Below the pieces are notes generated by a model that had not been told where the DNA came from, did no database searches, and saw only the letters and a list, made by a program, of their open reading frames with translations. Source: Roseateles noduli (GTDB lineage: Bacteria > Pseudomonadota > Gammaproteobacteria > Burkholderiales > Burkholderiaceae_C). Taken from it: DNA of 64,000 nt. Shown piece by piece: positions 52,901 through 60,761 of the stretch. The position numbers were made by a program, and so were the translations under genes. Numbering within the stretch: position 1 is the stretch's first letter; every line of letters begins with the position of its first letter. Location of the stretch: the NCBI GenBank assembly GCA_002205125.1, contig NIOE01000008.1, forward strand, positions 1-64,000, in the 5' to 3' direction.

Positions 52901-53258
52901 GCTGGCGCTGCTGCGGCCGCTGCTGCGCGAGCAGCGCTGGATGTCGGCCGAGGAACTGAACGCGCTGCCCGACGGCCGGCCGGCGCGGGGCTGCGGCATC
53001 GTCACGGTCAAGCAGCAGCCGGCGACGGCGAAGGGCACGATCTTCATCTCGCTCGAAGACGAGACCGGCGACATCCAGGTGATCGTGCACCGCGCGCTGT
53101 GGCAGCGCCAGCGCCACGTGATGCTGCATTCACGGCTGATGGCGGTGAAGGGCAAGTGGCAGCGCAGCGGCGACGTGCGCAACCTCATCGCCGGACACCT
53201 GGAAGACCTGACCCCGATGCTGGGACGGCTGAGGACGGAGAGCCGGGATTTTCATTGA
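49974..53258 (+). CDS. dnaE2: DnaE2, error-prone DNA polymerase III alpha subunit
   Basis: A 1094-residue C-family polymerase with an N-terminal PHP domain (LRCLSNFSFLKGASWPEELV, AITDECSMAGMVRA), polymerase core (CQGRGSAANSIVCFCTG, PPDIDIDFEHERREEV, the palm NPDIDID-type site, QHPGGFVLT), the helix-hairpin-helix GFSEYGFPESHAASFALLVY and a C-terminal OB fold (FISLEDETGDIQVIVH). It is the polymerase of the SOS cassette driven by the LexA box at 47717. It ends within the convergent toxin gene (7-base overlap). Confidence 0.95.
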   Translation: MPDAASTDASALPASVLPDYAELRCLSNFSFLKGASWPEELVLRAKELGYAALAITDECSMAGMVRAHVAAKQHGMTLLVGSQLLIEPVSDDEGPFTLVVLACSLNGYGNLCQFISRLRRSSEKGTYRCTPADIGPQTLDDCVVIACPDRHATPEHLLSMSRWLLTRFTGRCWLGIDQPQHADDEIRLLRLREAGALTEIPLVAVGDVTMHVRSRKPLQDVLTATRLGKPLTDCGQALDRNAERHLRHRGRLALSFPADLLAETLRVAGRCDFSLDELRYHYPSEVVPDGQTPASHLRRLTYEGAGRRWPAGVPAAAGEQIERELALIEDLRYEHYFLTVADIVHFARSQGILCQGRGSAANSIVCFCTGVTEVDPDRMQVLFERFISKERNEPPDIDIDFEHERREEVIQYLYRKYTRERAALAAVVISYRVKSALRDVGKALGFEPEVLDTLCSNHQWWDGQTIDAERLRESGLEADDLAVRQLVEITSELLGFPRHLSQHPGGFVLTHGPLTRMVPVENASMPDRTVIEWDKDDLDAVGLLKVDVLGLGMLTAIRKTLDFVGKRERYPFELKDIPDGDDATYRMIQRAETIGVFQIESRAQRSMLPRLKPRTFYDLVIEVAIVRPGPIQGGMVHPYLQRRQGFEQVVYPQGLESVLERTLGVPVFQEQVMQIAMIAAGFSGGEADELRRSMAAWKRKGSLEKYRAKLVDGMRERNYPVAFAEQIFEQIKGFSEYGFPESHAASFALLVYTSSWLKCHRPAEFLAGLLNAQPLGFYSPSQLVQEARRNGVEVLPPDVTHSDWDCTLERADGRVIRPARRGAEAQTLDALPLDEDGIVVEDDGDPFLDAQEALAADAAPVKVRLGLRLVKGLQQASAGLICRERRNGPFNDAEDLARRTGLNQQQMTMLASGDALTSISGHRRQQMWDAAAQHAPPPLLASAPVQEDFLALPLAPEGEEIVFDYASLGLTLRRHPLALLRPLLREQRWMSAEELNALPDGRPARGCGIVTVKQQPATAKGTIFISLEDETGDIQVIVHRALWQRQRHVMLHSRLMAVKGKWQRSGDVRNLIAGHLEDLTPMLGRLRTESRDFH

Positions 53259-53680
53259 CCCGACTCCGGCAACGTCTCCGCGTCGAGCGGCCTGCCGACG
53301 GCATTGCCCAAAAGGATCAGTTTGCGCATGGCTTCCTTGTCAAACGTCATGAATACCTCTCCCCCAGCCATACGACCTTCGCAAGCCATGGCCCCATCGG
53401 CAAAATCCCCGCCCAGATCGAGCATCGACAGCCCTGCGGCCACTGCCACCCGATCGACCTTGACGGCGGGTTTGCCGACGACGGTCCGGATCGCCCTGGC
53501 GATGTCCGCGCAGGCATACCTGTAGGAACGACCCAGCACCCAAGAAAATTCGCACAGGCATGCGATGGTCACGACAACCAGCTGCGCTTCGCTGAGCAGT
53601 CTCGCGGCGGCACGAGCCTGATCAAGGTCATCCAGAACGGCGACCCTCACCAGCACATTCGTGTCCACCGTGACTTTCAT
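53252..53680 (-). CDS. PIN-domain toxin, VapC-like
   Basis: A 142-residue PIN nuclease. The catalytic acids are visible as D in VTVDTNVLVRVAV, E in LCEFSWVLG, D in GGDFADGAMA and D in FMTFDKEAM. Such toxins cut specific tRNAs or rRNA. The start is ATG at 53680, overlapping the antitoxin stop (ATGA). Its 3' end overlaps dnaE2 by 7 bases on the opposite strand, so the two genes are convergent. Confidence 0.9.
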   Translation of the reverse strand: MKVTVDTNVLVRVAVLDDLDQARAAARLLSEAQLVVVTIACLCEFSWVLGRSYRYACADIARAIRTVVGKPAVKVDRVAVAAGLSMLDLGGDFADGAMACEGRMAGGEVFMTFDKEAMRKLILLGNAVGRPLDAETLPESGQ

Positions 53681-53955
53681 TTTTCGCCCGCCCATCCACG
53701 AGCGATGGTCTCGTTCATCTCCTCGATGGACACAGGGCCCTCCCGTCCACGCGGAACGTTGGCGAGGATTCCGTACAGATCGCTGATGTCTCCAGAGCGC
53801 GGGCCGCGCAGCACGCAGCAACCGTCAAGCAGAAAATCAATCTCAATCTTTTCGCCGGGCTTCACCTTCATCTGCTGAAGGACAAGCGGATCGAATTGGA
53901 TGGTCCGCCTCTGCGTCACCGTCATCGGCAACAGGTCGATCGTCAACACGCTCAT
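53677..53955 (-). CDS. AbrB-family antitoxin, VapB-like
   Basis: A 92-residue protein with a swapped-hairpin AbrB DNA-binding domain (MTVTQRRTIQFDPLVLQQMKVKPGEKIEIDFL) and a C-terminal toxin-binding tail (GREGPVSIEEMNETIARGWAGEK). It precedes and overlaps the PIN toxin gene. Such antitoxins neutralise the toxin and repress their own promoter. The promoter should lie in 53956-54215, which holds no other gene that I can see. Confidence 0.88.
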   Translation of the reverse strand: MSVLTIDLLPMTVTQRRTIQFDPLVLQQMKVKPGEKIEIDFLLDGCCVLRGPRSGDISDLYGILANVPRGREGPVSIEEMNETIARGWAGEK

Positions 53956-54215
53956 GAAACGCGCTCCTTCAAAATCCGTTTGAGAGCCGCAAGACTAGTC
54001 CTCAGCGATGCCAAAAAACCGCCTCTCCCTCTGACTTCCGTCAATGGTGGGAGAGATCGCCAGACCTCCCCCGGATGTAGGTCCCGTCCGACGATCACAT
54101 GCGACCTTGTGGGGATGCCCGTGAAACGCGGCTTGCGGAAAGATGGATTCAACTGTCCTTCTGCCGCCCTCGCCGCCGACCTCGCAGGTCACGCCGGTGA
54201 GACGGCCTCAAGATC

Positions 54216-55037
54216 ATGAAAAAGATCGCCGCCCTTTCCCGCGTGATGCCCGAGGCGATGCCCGTTCCGGCACCCGTCATCTGTTCCCCGTCCTGGGCCC
54301 TGCTCGGCATCGAGCCGCTGCGCGCGGCGATGGAATATGCGAGCTGCCGGATGATGGATCGCAGCGGCCATCCGCCCGGCGACGGACATCCCGTCATCGT
54401 GTTCCCCGGCCTCGCGGCCGACGCGCAGTCGATCGCACCGCTGGTGGGTTTCTGCCACGGGCTCGGTTATGCGGCGCGCGACTGGGGCCGCGGCATCAAC
54501 ACCGGACCGACCGGCAACATCGACCTGTGGCTCGACGCCCTGGCCGCCGACATCGAGGCGCTCGTCGCCGGCGAGTCGCAGCCGGTGTCGCTGGTGGGGT
54601 GGAGCCTCGGCGGCATCTACGCGCGCGAGATCGCCAAGCGCATCGCGCTGCCGGTGCGGCAGGTCATCACGATCGGCACGCCCATCACCGGCGAAGCCAC
54701 GCAGACCAACGTCAGCCTGATCTACCGCTGGGTCAACGGCGCGCTGCCGGTGCTGGACGACGACTTCAAGTCGCGCCTCATCGCCGCGCCGCAGGTGCCG
54801 ACGACCTCGATCTACAGCCGCAGCGACGGCGTCGTCGCGTGGCAGGCCTGCGTGCAGCCCGAAGACCATCCGATGATCGACAACGTGGAGGTCGACGGCA
54901 GCCATTGCGGCCTGGTCTGGAATCCCGCCGTGCTCAAGGTCGTCGCGGACCGGCTGTCCAACGCGCCCGGCGCGTGGCGCCGTTACGGCGAATCGGTCGA
55001 TCAAGTCGGCGCCCTCGCCGGTCTTCCGGTGAACTGA
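54216..55037 (+). CDS. alpha/beta-hydrolase fold protein
   Basis: A 273-residue hydrolase. The oxyanion region is PVIVFPGLAADAQS, the nucleophile elbow GWSLGGIY (Ser in G-W-S-L-G), a Ser/Asp site near YSRSDGVVAWQ, and the probable His in EVDGSHCGLVWNPAV. It lacks a clear signal peptide. The substrate is unknown. Related proteins are annotated as esterase or lipase-like. The last third is complete. A strong terminator follows. Confidence 0.87.
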   Translation: MKKIAALSRVMPEAMPVPAPVICSPSWALLGIEPLRAAMEYASCRMMDRSGHPPGDGHPVIVFPGLAADAQSIAPLVGFCHGLGYAARDWGRGINTGPTGNIDLWLDALAADIEALVAGESQPVSLVGWSLGGIYAREIAKRIALPVRQVITIGTPITGEATQTNVSLIYRWVNGALPVLDDDFKSRLIAAPQVPTTSIYSRSDGVVAWQACVQPEDHPMIDNVEVDGSHCGLVWNPAVLKVVADRLSNAPGAWRRYGESVDQVGALAGLPVN

Positions 55038-55073
55038 ACACGGGACCCTCGGGTCACACGCGAAGGCAAGACA

Positions 55074-55106
55074 AAGCGGGGTGCAGTTCAGAACTGCACC
55101 CCGCTT
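55074..55106. terminator. strong bidirectional terminator after the hydrolase gene
   Basis: A 16-bp perfect stem, AAGCGGGGTGCAGTTC/GAACTGCACCCCGCTT, with a one-base apex is followed by TCACTTTTC on the plus strand and TTGTCTTGC on the minus strand. It separates the hydrolase from the 23-residue peptide gene. Confidence 0.85.
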
Positions 55107-55166
55107 CACTTTTCACCTTCCTCTTGCGCAAACGCGCGGGACCGGAGCCCGCGCGTCCGCACCCGC

Positions 55167-55238
55167 TTACCTGATCAACGCGATCAGGATGATGATGGGA
55201 ATGGGCACGCCCAGGAAAAAGAGCAGCAACGATCGCAT
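55167..55238 (-). CDS. 23-residue hydrophobic membrane peptide
   Basis: The ATG at 55238 is preceded by AAGGAG seven bases upstream, an excellent ribosome site. The product, MRSLLLFFLGVPIPIIILIA plus LIR, is almost entirely a single membrane helix with a VPIPI kink. It is co-directional with the PhnA-like membrane protein gene, which ends 30 bases upstream. I have seen similar short Leu/Ile/Pro peptides next to this family. It was too short for standard ORF thresholds. Function unknown. Confidence 0.6.
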   Translation of the reverse strand: MRSLLLFFLGVPIPIIILIALIR

Positions 55239-55267
55239 GTGAGTTCTCCTTGTCTCAGTCGATGAGG

Positions 55268-56314
55268 TCAGTCGATGAGGTCGCGTTGCCGGCCGCCGAC
55301 GGTGGCCAGCAGGCTCGCGGTGAAAGCGCCGATCAGCAGCGCGACGACCATCCACAGGGCCGTCGTCAACGCCGTCTTGCGAGCGGCGTCCGCGGCCTCG
55401 CGGGCCTTGGTTTCCAGGGCCTGCGCCTCGGCGCGGGCGCGCTGCAGCGTCTCGGTGACACGCCGTTCCGCTTCCGCCTGGGTCAGGCCGGTGCGTTGGG
55501 CGACGAGTTGCGACGCGGCGCGCGTGTCCTCCGGCGACAAGGTGCCGCCGTCACGGACCGCGCGCACCAGCAGGCGGTTCAGCGCCGCCGAGGATTGCTC
55601 GTCCGCATGGACCATCGAGGCATCCGGCCACGTTCGCAGCGTCGCAGGATTGGCCCCGGCCGGTGCGGTGGACGGCGTCGTCGTCGTTGCGGGCGCAGTC
55701 GCCGCGGGACGCAGCAGCGTGTCCACGTAGTAGCCGAAGTCGCCGCTGCCGAGCGAGGTCCGGGACATCGCGCCGGAGGCGCCGCCCTTCGCGCCGGACT
55801 CATCGGCCGACGCGCCAGCTGCTGCAGTCACTGCCGCAGCACCGGTCGCCGCCGTTCCGGCCGCCACGGCCGCGCCCTTCACGCCGATCCCGGCGATCGC
55901 GCCGACCGACGCGGACAACACTGCGGCCGTGAACAGGGTGGCCACGGCCCACGACAGCAGGCCGTGTGCCGTGTCGCGGAAATGGACCTCGTCCACATCG
56001 GTATCGCGCCATCGGACCCGCAGTCGACCGGCGAGATACCCGCCGAGACCGGACGCCGCCAGCTGCGTGAACGCCAGCCACACGATGCCGGCCACGCCCA
56101 GCGTCGCGGCGCTGGCGCCGTCGTTGGCCCAAGGCGACGCAGCCGCCAGCCCCAGCCCCACGCCGAGCAGCAGCAGGATCAGCGACAGTGCCGCTGCCGC
56201 CGCGGCACCGGCCAGCACCGCACCCCATGACACCGCGGACGTCGACGCGCGCGCGGCCAGCACGCCGCCGACGCCGGTCTCGCCCGCATACCAGGCCTCA
56301 TTCTTTGCCACCAT
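55268..56314 (-). CDS. PhnA-like inner-membrane protein
   Basis: A 348-residue protein with hydrophobic segments at about 25-60 (SWGAVLAGAAAAAALSLILL), 75-100, and 115-150, then a soluble part with GDFGYYVDTLLRPA, a helical region QLVAQRTGLTQAEAERRVTE, and a last membrane helix (TTALWMVVALLIGAFTASLL). It ends in a short cytosolic tail. The layout matches proteins that are often annotated PhnA-like in Proteobacteria, with no proven role and no link to phosphonate metabolism shown here. It has a GAGGGGA ribosome site. The 23-residue peptide follows. Confidence 0.72.
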   Translation of the reverse strand: MVAKNEAWYAGETGVGGVLAARASTSAVSWGAVLAGAAAAAALSLILLLLGVGLGLAAASPWANDGASAATLGVAGIVWLAFTQLAASGLGGYLAGRLRVRWRDTDVDEVHFRDTAHGLLSWAVATLFTAAVLSASVGAIAGIGVKGAAVAAGTAATGAAAVTAAAGASADESGAKGGASGAMSRTSLGSGDFGYYVDTLLRPAATAPATTTTPSTAPAGANPATLRTWPDASMVHADEQSSAALNRLLVRAVRDGGTLSPEDTRAASQLVAQRTGLTQAEAERRVTETLQRARAEAQALETKAREAADAARKTALTTALWMVVALLIGAFTASLLATVGGRQRDLID

Positions 56315-56518
56315 GGCAGTCCCCTCGAGTTGTGATGAGGAGCTACAGGCAAAGGGCGGGCCCGACGTTTCGTTACTTGTCCCCACGACAAGACGCGCCC
56401 ACGCGCGCAGCGGATCTCTTGACGTTTCCTTCGCGCCCCGGCCGTAACCGACGCGCGTAACGCCCGTTACGCCAACGCCGTCACACCGGGAACGGACCCG
56501 GCGCAGAATGCGCCTCCG

Positions 56519-58030
56519 ATGACCGCTTCCACTGTTCCTGCCTCTCCTGCCTCTCCTGTCGCATCCGCCGTCGACGCTCCCGCGCATGGCGTCCAGCTGC
56601 TCCCTCAGGGACTGCGCATCGACGGTCTGCCCGAGTTGCGCAGCCGGCTGCTGCCGCGCCTGATCGCCGCGCTGCTGCAGGCGCACGAGCAGGGCCTGGC
56701 CCGCGTCGACAGCCCCTGCTCGCGTGCCGAGCTGCGCGAGCGCATCGCCGGCATGGCCGAGCTGCACCGCACACAGGTCTGGCGCGCGCTGGCGCTGCTG
56801 GACGACAGCCCGCTGGCCGCGCTGATCGAGGCCAGCGCCCGCAGCAGCGGTCCGTTCTGGCTCAACACCGCGCTGCTGCCCGCCTGCCGCTTCGAGATCG
56901 ACGGCGAACCCGCCACCGGCGAGGCGCTCGCACGCTGGCTGGGCCAGCAGCGGCCGGTGCGCGCGCCGGCCGCCGCCCCGCTGCTCCCGCTGGCCTATGC
57001 CGAGGCCCTCGCCCGCGCCGACTACCTGCTCGACCGCGGCGAGCTCTACCCCGCCCGGCTCGCGCTGCAGCAGGCTGCGCCGCACGTGCCGCCGGGCGAC
57101 GACGCCGCGGCCGCCGCGCTCGGCCTGCGACGCGCCCGCATCGCGCGCCGGCTCGGCGATTGGGCGGCGCTGCAGGACGAGCTGCGCGACCTCGGCCAGA
57201 CGCTCAACCACAGCCGCCTGCCGCGCCTGGAACGCCGCCAGCTGCGCGCCCGCGTCGCGATCCTCGCGGCTTGGCACTGGTTCGGCAGCCTCGGCCAAGC
57301 CGCGCCGGCGCTGGACAAGCTCGACGAGGTCGACCCCGACGTGCTCGCCGCCGACTCCACGCTGCGCTGCGACCACGGTAACCTGCGCGGCATCGTCCTG
57401 CGCGACCTCGCCATCGCCCGCGGCGACGCGGCGCTCGCGGCGCAGTCGCTGGCCAGCCTCGGCGACGCGCTGCGCAGCGCCTCGCTGGCCGGACTGCCCG
57501 ACGCGCTCCAGGTCTGCGCCGCCAATCTCTCCAACGCGATCGGTCGCCTCGTCGAGGCCGAGCTGCTCCCCGCCGCCGGCCCGGACAGCGCCGACAGTCC
57601 CGGCGTGGAGGACGCCCTGCGCTGGCTGCTGCTCAGCGACGCACTCTGCGCACGCTGGCAGCTCGGACGCAGCTCGCTGCTGAACACGATCTTCCTGCTC
57701 CGGCTCGCGGCGCTGGGGCGCCTGGACTTCGCGGCGCTGCAGCGCCTGGCCACCGCGCAAGGACTGCCCCTGCCCGCCACGTCCTTCGGCGAGCTCGCCG
57801 CGCAGCGCTGGGCCTCCTGCCGCGCGAGGCAGTCGCAGATCCCTGCCGACCAGCGCTGCGCGTTCCTGCTGCTCTGGGCCCGGCACGCGCTAGCCGAAGG
57901 CGACGCGTTCAGCGCGACCGACCTGGTGCGACAGGCCAGGCTGCAGGCGCGCAAGCTGCGCGATGAAGAGGCGCGGCGGCGCTACCTCGACGAGGCCCAG
58001 GCGTTGATGCCGCAATCGCGGCAGGCGTGA
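56519..58030 (+). CDS. unknown protein, 503 residues, helical repeats
   Basis: I do not recognise this protein. Residues 1-25 are low complexity. About 40-100 looks like a winged-helix (LIAALLQAHEQGLARVDSPC, AELRERIAGMAELHRTQVW). The rest is Leu/Ala-rich alpha-helix with a TPR- or SEL-like spacing, for example LARADYLLDRGELYPARLAL and LRRARIARRLGDWAALQDEL. There is no signal peptide or membrane helix. A regulatory or scaffold protein is plausible. Isolated, 205 bases from the PhnA-like gene. Confidence 0.7.
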   Translation: MTASTVPASPASPVASAVDAPAHGVQLLPQGLRIDGLPELRSRLLPRLIAALLQAHEQGLARVDSPCSRAELRERIAGMAELHRTQVWRALALLDDSPLAALIEASARSSGPFWLNTALLPACRFEIDGEPATGEALARWLGQQRPVRAPAAAPLLPLAYAEALARADYLLDRGELYPARLALQQAAPHVPPGDDAAAAALGLRRARIARRLGDWAALQDELRDLGQTLNHSRLPRLERRQLRARVAILAAWHWFGSLGQAAPALDKLDEVDPDVLAADSTLRCDHGNLRGIVLRDLAIARGDAALAAQSLASLGDALRSASLAGLPDALQVCAANLSNAIGRLVEAELLPAAGPDSADSPGVEDALRWLLLSDALCARWQLGRSSLLNTIFLLRLAALGRLDFAALQRLATAQGLPLPATSFGELAAQRWASCRARQSQIPADQRCAFLLLWARHALAEGDAFSATDLVRQARLQARKLRDEEARRRYLDEAQALMPQSRQA

Positions 58031-58232
58031 AAGCCCCGAATACCGCGGGAGGCCAGGCGCGGGCACTCCACGACGTGGGGGGCATCGCGTCCGCGAACCC
58101 CCCACATCATTCCGGCCCCACCAGCACTCGCTGCCCTCGGGCCTTGGCGGAACAGGCGTAACGGCACTTCGACGACTTCCCGCGAGGCGGACTTCGCACA
58201 CTGGCGACATCCCACATCGACCGGAGACCGCC

Positions 58233-59084
58233 ATGTCCCTGCCCCGCCTGATGGCGAGCGCGCTGCTCGCCTGCCTCGTGCTCACCGCCTGTCGCGCCTC
58301 GATCGCGCAGACCACACCCGCCGATCAGCGCGAGCGCTGGGAGACCCGGCCGGAGCTGCAACGCCCCTTCGACGAACTGGGCACGAAAGGCACGCTCGTG
58401 GTCCTCGACACCCGCGCGCATCGCTGGATCGCCTCGGACAGCGTGCGCGCGTTCGAGGGCTTCCTGCCCGCGTCGACCTTCAAGATCCCGATGTCGCTGA
58501 TCGCGCTGGAGACCGGCGCCGCCGTCGATGAGACGCAGCCCTTCAAGTGGGACGGCACGAAGCGCCGCATCGAGGACTGGAACCGCGACCAGACGCTGGG
58601 CTCGGCCTACAAGGTCTCGGCAGTCTGGGTGTTCCAGTCGCTGGCGCGACAGATCGGTCAGCCCACGGTGCAGCAGTTCGTGCGCGACTTCCGCTACGGC
58701 AATGCCGTCGCCGGCCCGATCGGCGACCGCTTCTGGCTCGACGGCGACATGCGCATCTCCGCCGTCGGCCAGATCGAGTTCCTGCGCCGCGTGCATGACC
58801 GCGCGCTGCCGCTGTCCGACCGGACCTACGACATCGCCCGCAAGGTCCTGCTGCGCGAGCAGGGTCCCGGCTGGCGCCTGTACGCCAAGACCGGCTGGGC
58901 CGACAACGGCGAGCCGGGTCTGGGCTGGTTCGTCGGCTGGGCCGAGCAGGACCGCGACGCACGCCCTGTCTACTTCGCCCTCAACATGGACATGAAGGAT
59001 CCGGCCTTCTCGCAGAAGCGGGTGGAGATCGTCCACGAGGTGCTGCGAAAGATGGGCGCCATGGGTGCGATCGAAGAGCGATGA
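58233..59084 (+). CDS. class D (OXA-type) beta-lactamase
   Basis: A 283-residue secreted serine beta-lactamase with a lipobox-like VLTAC at 16-20. All class D signatures are in place: active-site Ser81 in STFK (81-84), SAV at 129-131, YGN at 155-157 and KTG at 219-221 followed by W. The catalytic lysine of the STFK motif, which is carboxylated in the family, is present. It hydrolyses penicillins and possibly others. The spectrum cannot be read. It is chromosomal, with no insertion element or integron beside it, so it is probably intrinsic. It is followed by the copper chaperone at a 43-base gap. Confidence 0.92.
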   Translation: MSLPRLMASALLACLVLTACRASIAQTTPADQRERWETRPELQRPFDELGTKGTLVVLDTRAHRWIASDSVRAFEGFLPASTFKIPMSLIALETGAAVDETQPFKWDGTKRRIEDWNRDQTLGSAYKVSAVWVFQSLARQIGQPTVQQFVRDFRYGNAVAGPIGDRFWLDGDMRISAVGQIEFLRRVHDRALPLSDRTYDIARKVLLREQGPGWRLYAKTGWADNGEPGLGWFVGWAEQDRDARPVYFALNMDMKDPAFSQKRVEIVHEVLRKMGAMGAIEER

Positions 59085-59127
59085 CCGATACTGCCGATCC
59101 GTCATGGATCCCGGATTGGACGCCCCG

Positions 59128-59622
59128 ATGAAATTCCGTTCCCTCGCCCGTCTGGCACTTGTTCCCGCCCTGCTGCTGACTGCCGGTCTGGCGCAGGCCC
59201 AGGTGGTCGTCGCCGACGCCTGGGTGCGTGCGACGGTGCCGCAGCAGAAGTCGACGGGTGCGTTCATGCAGATCAAGTCGCCGACGGATGTGAAGCTGGT
59301 GTCGATCAGCACGCCGGCGGCCGGCGTGGCCGAGGTGCACGAGATGGCGATGGACGGCGACGTGATGCGCATGCGGCCGGTGGCGGCGTTGGCGGTCCCC
59401 GCGGGCAAGCCGGTGGATCTCAAGCCCGGCGGTTATCACGTGATGCTGATGGACCTGAAGGGACCGCTGAAGACCGGCGACGCGGTGGCGTTGACGCTGG
59501 TGTTCGAAGGTGCGGACAAGTCCCGCTCGACCGTCACGGTCCAGGCCCCCGCAAGAACTGGCCCCGTCGCGTCGCCCGACGCCAAGGACCCGCACGCGGG
59601 TCACGGCGACCACAAGCACTGA
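59128..59622 (+). CDS. periplasmic PCu(A)C copper chaperone
   Basis: A 164-residue exported protein with a signal peptide (cleavage near GLAQA). It has the copper-binding pattern H-M-x10-M-x21-H-x-M: VHEMAMDGDVMRM followed by GGYHVMLM. These chaperones supply copper to cytochrome oxidase (CuA site). The C-terminus adds a His-rich tail (HAGHGDHKH) for extra metal binding. It is probably in the same transcript as the beta-lactamase. The ATG at 59128 is favoured by the signal sequence. Confidence 0.92.
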   Translation: MKFRSLARLALVPALLLTAGLAQAQVVVADAWVRATVPQQKSTGAFMQIKSPTDVKLVSISTPAAGVAEVHEMAMDGDVMRMRPVAALAVPAGKPVDLKPGGYHVMLMDLKGPLKTGDAVALTLVFEGADKSRSTVTVQAPARTGPVASPDAKDPHAGHGDHKH

Positions 59623-59652
59623 ACGGCGCCTCCCGGCAGCTCCAAAGGCGGC

Positions 59653-60588
59653 TCAGCGCCTGAGCCCTTCCGCCAGATGGTCCACCAGCGCCTTCAGCCG
59701 TTGCGGCAGGAAGCGCTGGCTGGGCATGAGCGCGTGCAGCGGCATGGTCCGCCCGACCCAGTCCGGCAGCACCTCGACCAGCGCCCCGCTGGCGAGGCTC
59801 TCGCGGATGTCCAGACAGCTCTTGTAGGTCAGCCCCCGCCCTTCGAGGGCCCACTGATGGGCGATGCCGCCGTCGTCCGCCGTGCGGCGTCCCTGCACGG
59901 TCACGTCCACGGGCGCGGCCTGCATCGCGTCGCGGCGCCAGAAGCGCCACTCGCGCTCCAGCCGATCGCCGATCTTGAAGCGGATGCACTCATGCTGCGT
60001 CAGCTCGGCGGGACTGGACGGCCGACCATGCCGCTTCAGATAGTCCGGTGACGCCACCAGCAGCCGGCGCCCGTCGTGCAGCTTGCGCGCCACCAGCCGC
60101 GAATCGGCCAGCTCGCCGTATCGCAGCGCCAGATCGACCTCGTCGCGCACGACATCCTGGAGCGCGTCGCCGACGTTGAGCTGCAGCTCGATCCCCGGAT
60201 GGCGATCGAGGAAATCGTCCAGCAGCGGCAGCACGATGCGGCGCGTCAGGTCGCTGGACGCGCTGACGCGGATCCGCCCGCGCAGCGCCGTCGCGCCGCG
60301 CCCCTTGGCGGCCACGTCGTCGCCGCCCTCGGTGACCAGCGCGAGGCCTTCGTCGAGCAGTTCCAGCGCGCGTTGCGCATAGTCCCTCAGGCGCTCGCCG
60401 GCGGCCGTCAGCCGCAGCGCCCGCGTGCTGCGTTCGGCCAGCCGCACGCCCAGCCGCGCCTCCAGTTTCTTCAGCATCGCGCTGGCCGCCGCCGGGGTGA
60501 TGCCCATCTCCCGCGACGCCGCCGTCAGGCTGCCGCCGCGCGCGCATTCGATCAGCAGGCGCAGTTCGGCGGTGTTCTCGATGTCCAT
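59653..60588 (-). CDS. LysR-family transcriptional regulator
   Basis: A 311-residue LysR protein. The N-terminal HTH is LRLLIECARGGSLTAASREMGITPAAASAMLKKLEARLGV. The effector domain includes RIRVSASSDLTRRIVLPLLDDFL and DEVDLALRYGELADSRLVARKL. It is divergent from the adjacent reductase gene and likely controls it in response to an unknown small molecule. Confidence 0.92.
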   Translation of the reverse strand: MDIENTAELRLLIECARGGSLTAASREMGITPAAASAMLKKLEARLGVRLAERSTRALRLTAAGERLRDYAQRALELLDEGLALVTEGGDDVAAKGRGATALRGRIRVSASSDLTRRIVLPLLDDFLDRHPGIELQLNVGDALQDVVRDEVDLALRYGELADSRLVARKLHDGRRLLVASPDYLKRHGRPSSPAELTQHECIRFKIGDRLEREWRFWRRDAMQAAPVDVTVQGRRTADDGGIAHQWALEGRGLTYKSCLDIRESLASGALVEVLPDWVGRTMPLHALMPSQRFLPQRLKALVDHLAEGLRR

Positions 60589-60761
60589 GGCGACCCTCCT
60601 CTGGCGATCCTCAATCCGATCTTCAATCCAACGTTGAAACTGATAGCGATTCAGCGCTCTTCATTGATTCTGCCGGAAGGCCCACCATTCGTTCCTGCAG
60701 CATCCTGCTACTCCGTCTTCCCATCCGTCTTTCCCTCTTTCCATCCCCAAGGAGTCCCGCC

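Noticed and set aside
49866-53129. 1087-codon antisense frame opposite dnaE2
   Set aside because: Same GC-driven shadow pattern. DnaE2 motifs are complete on the plus strand.
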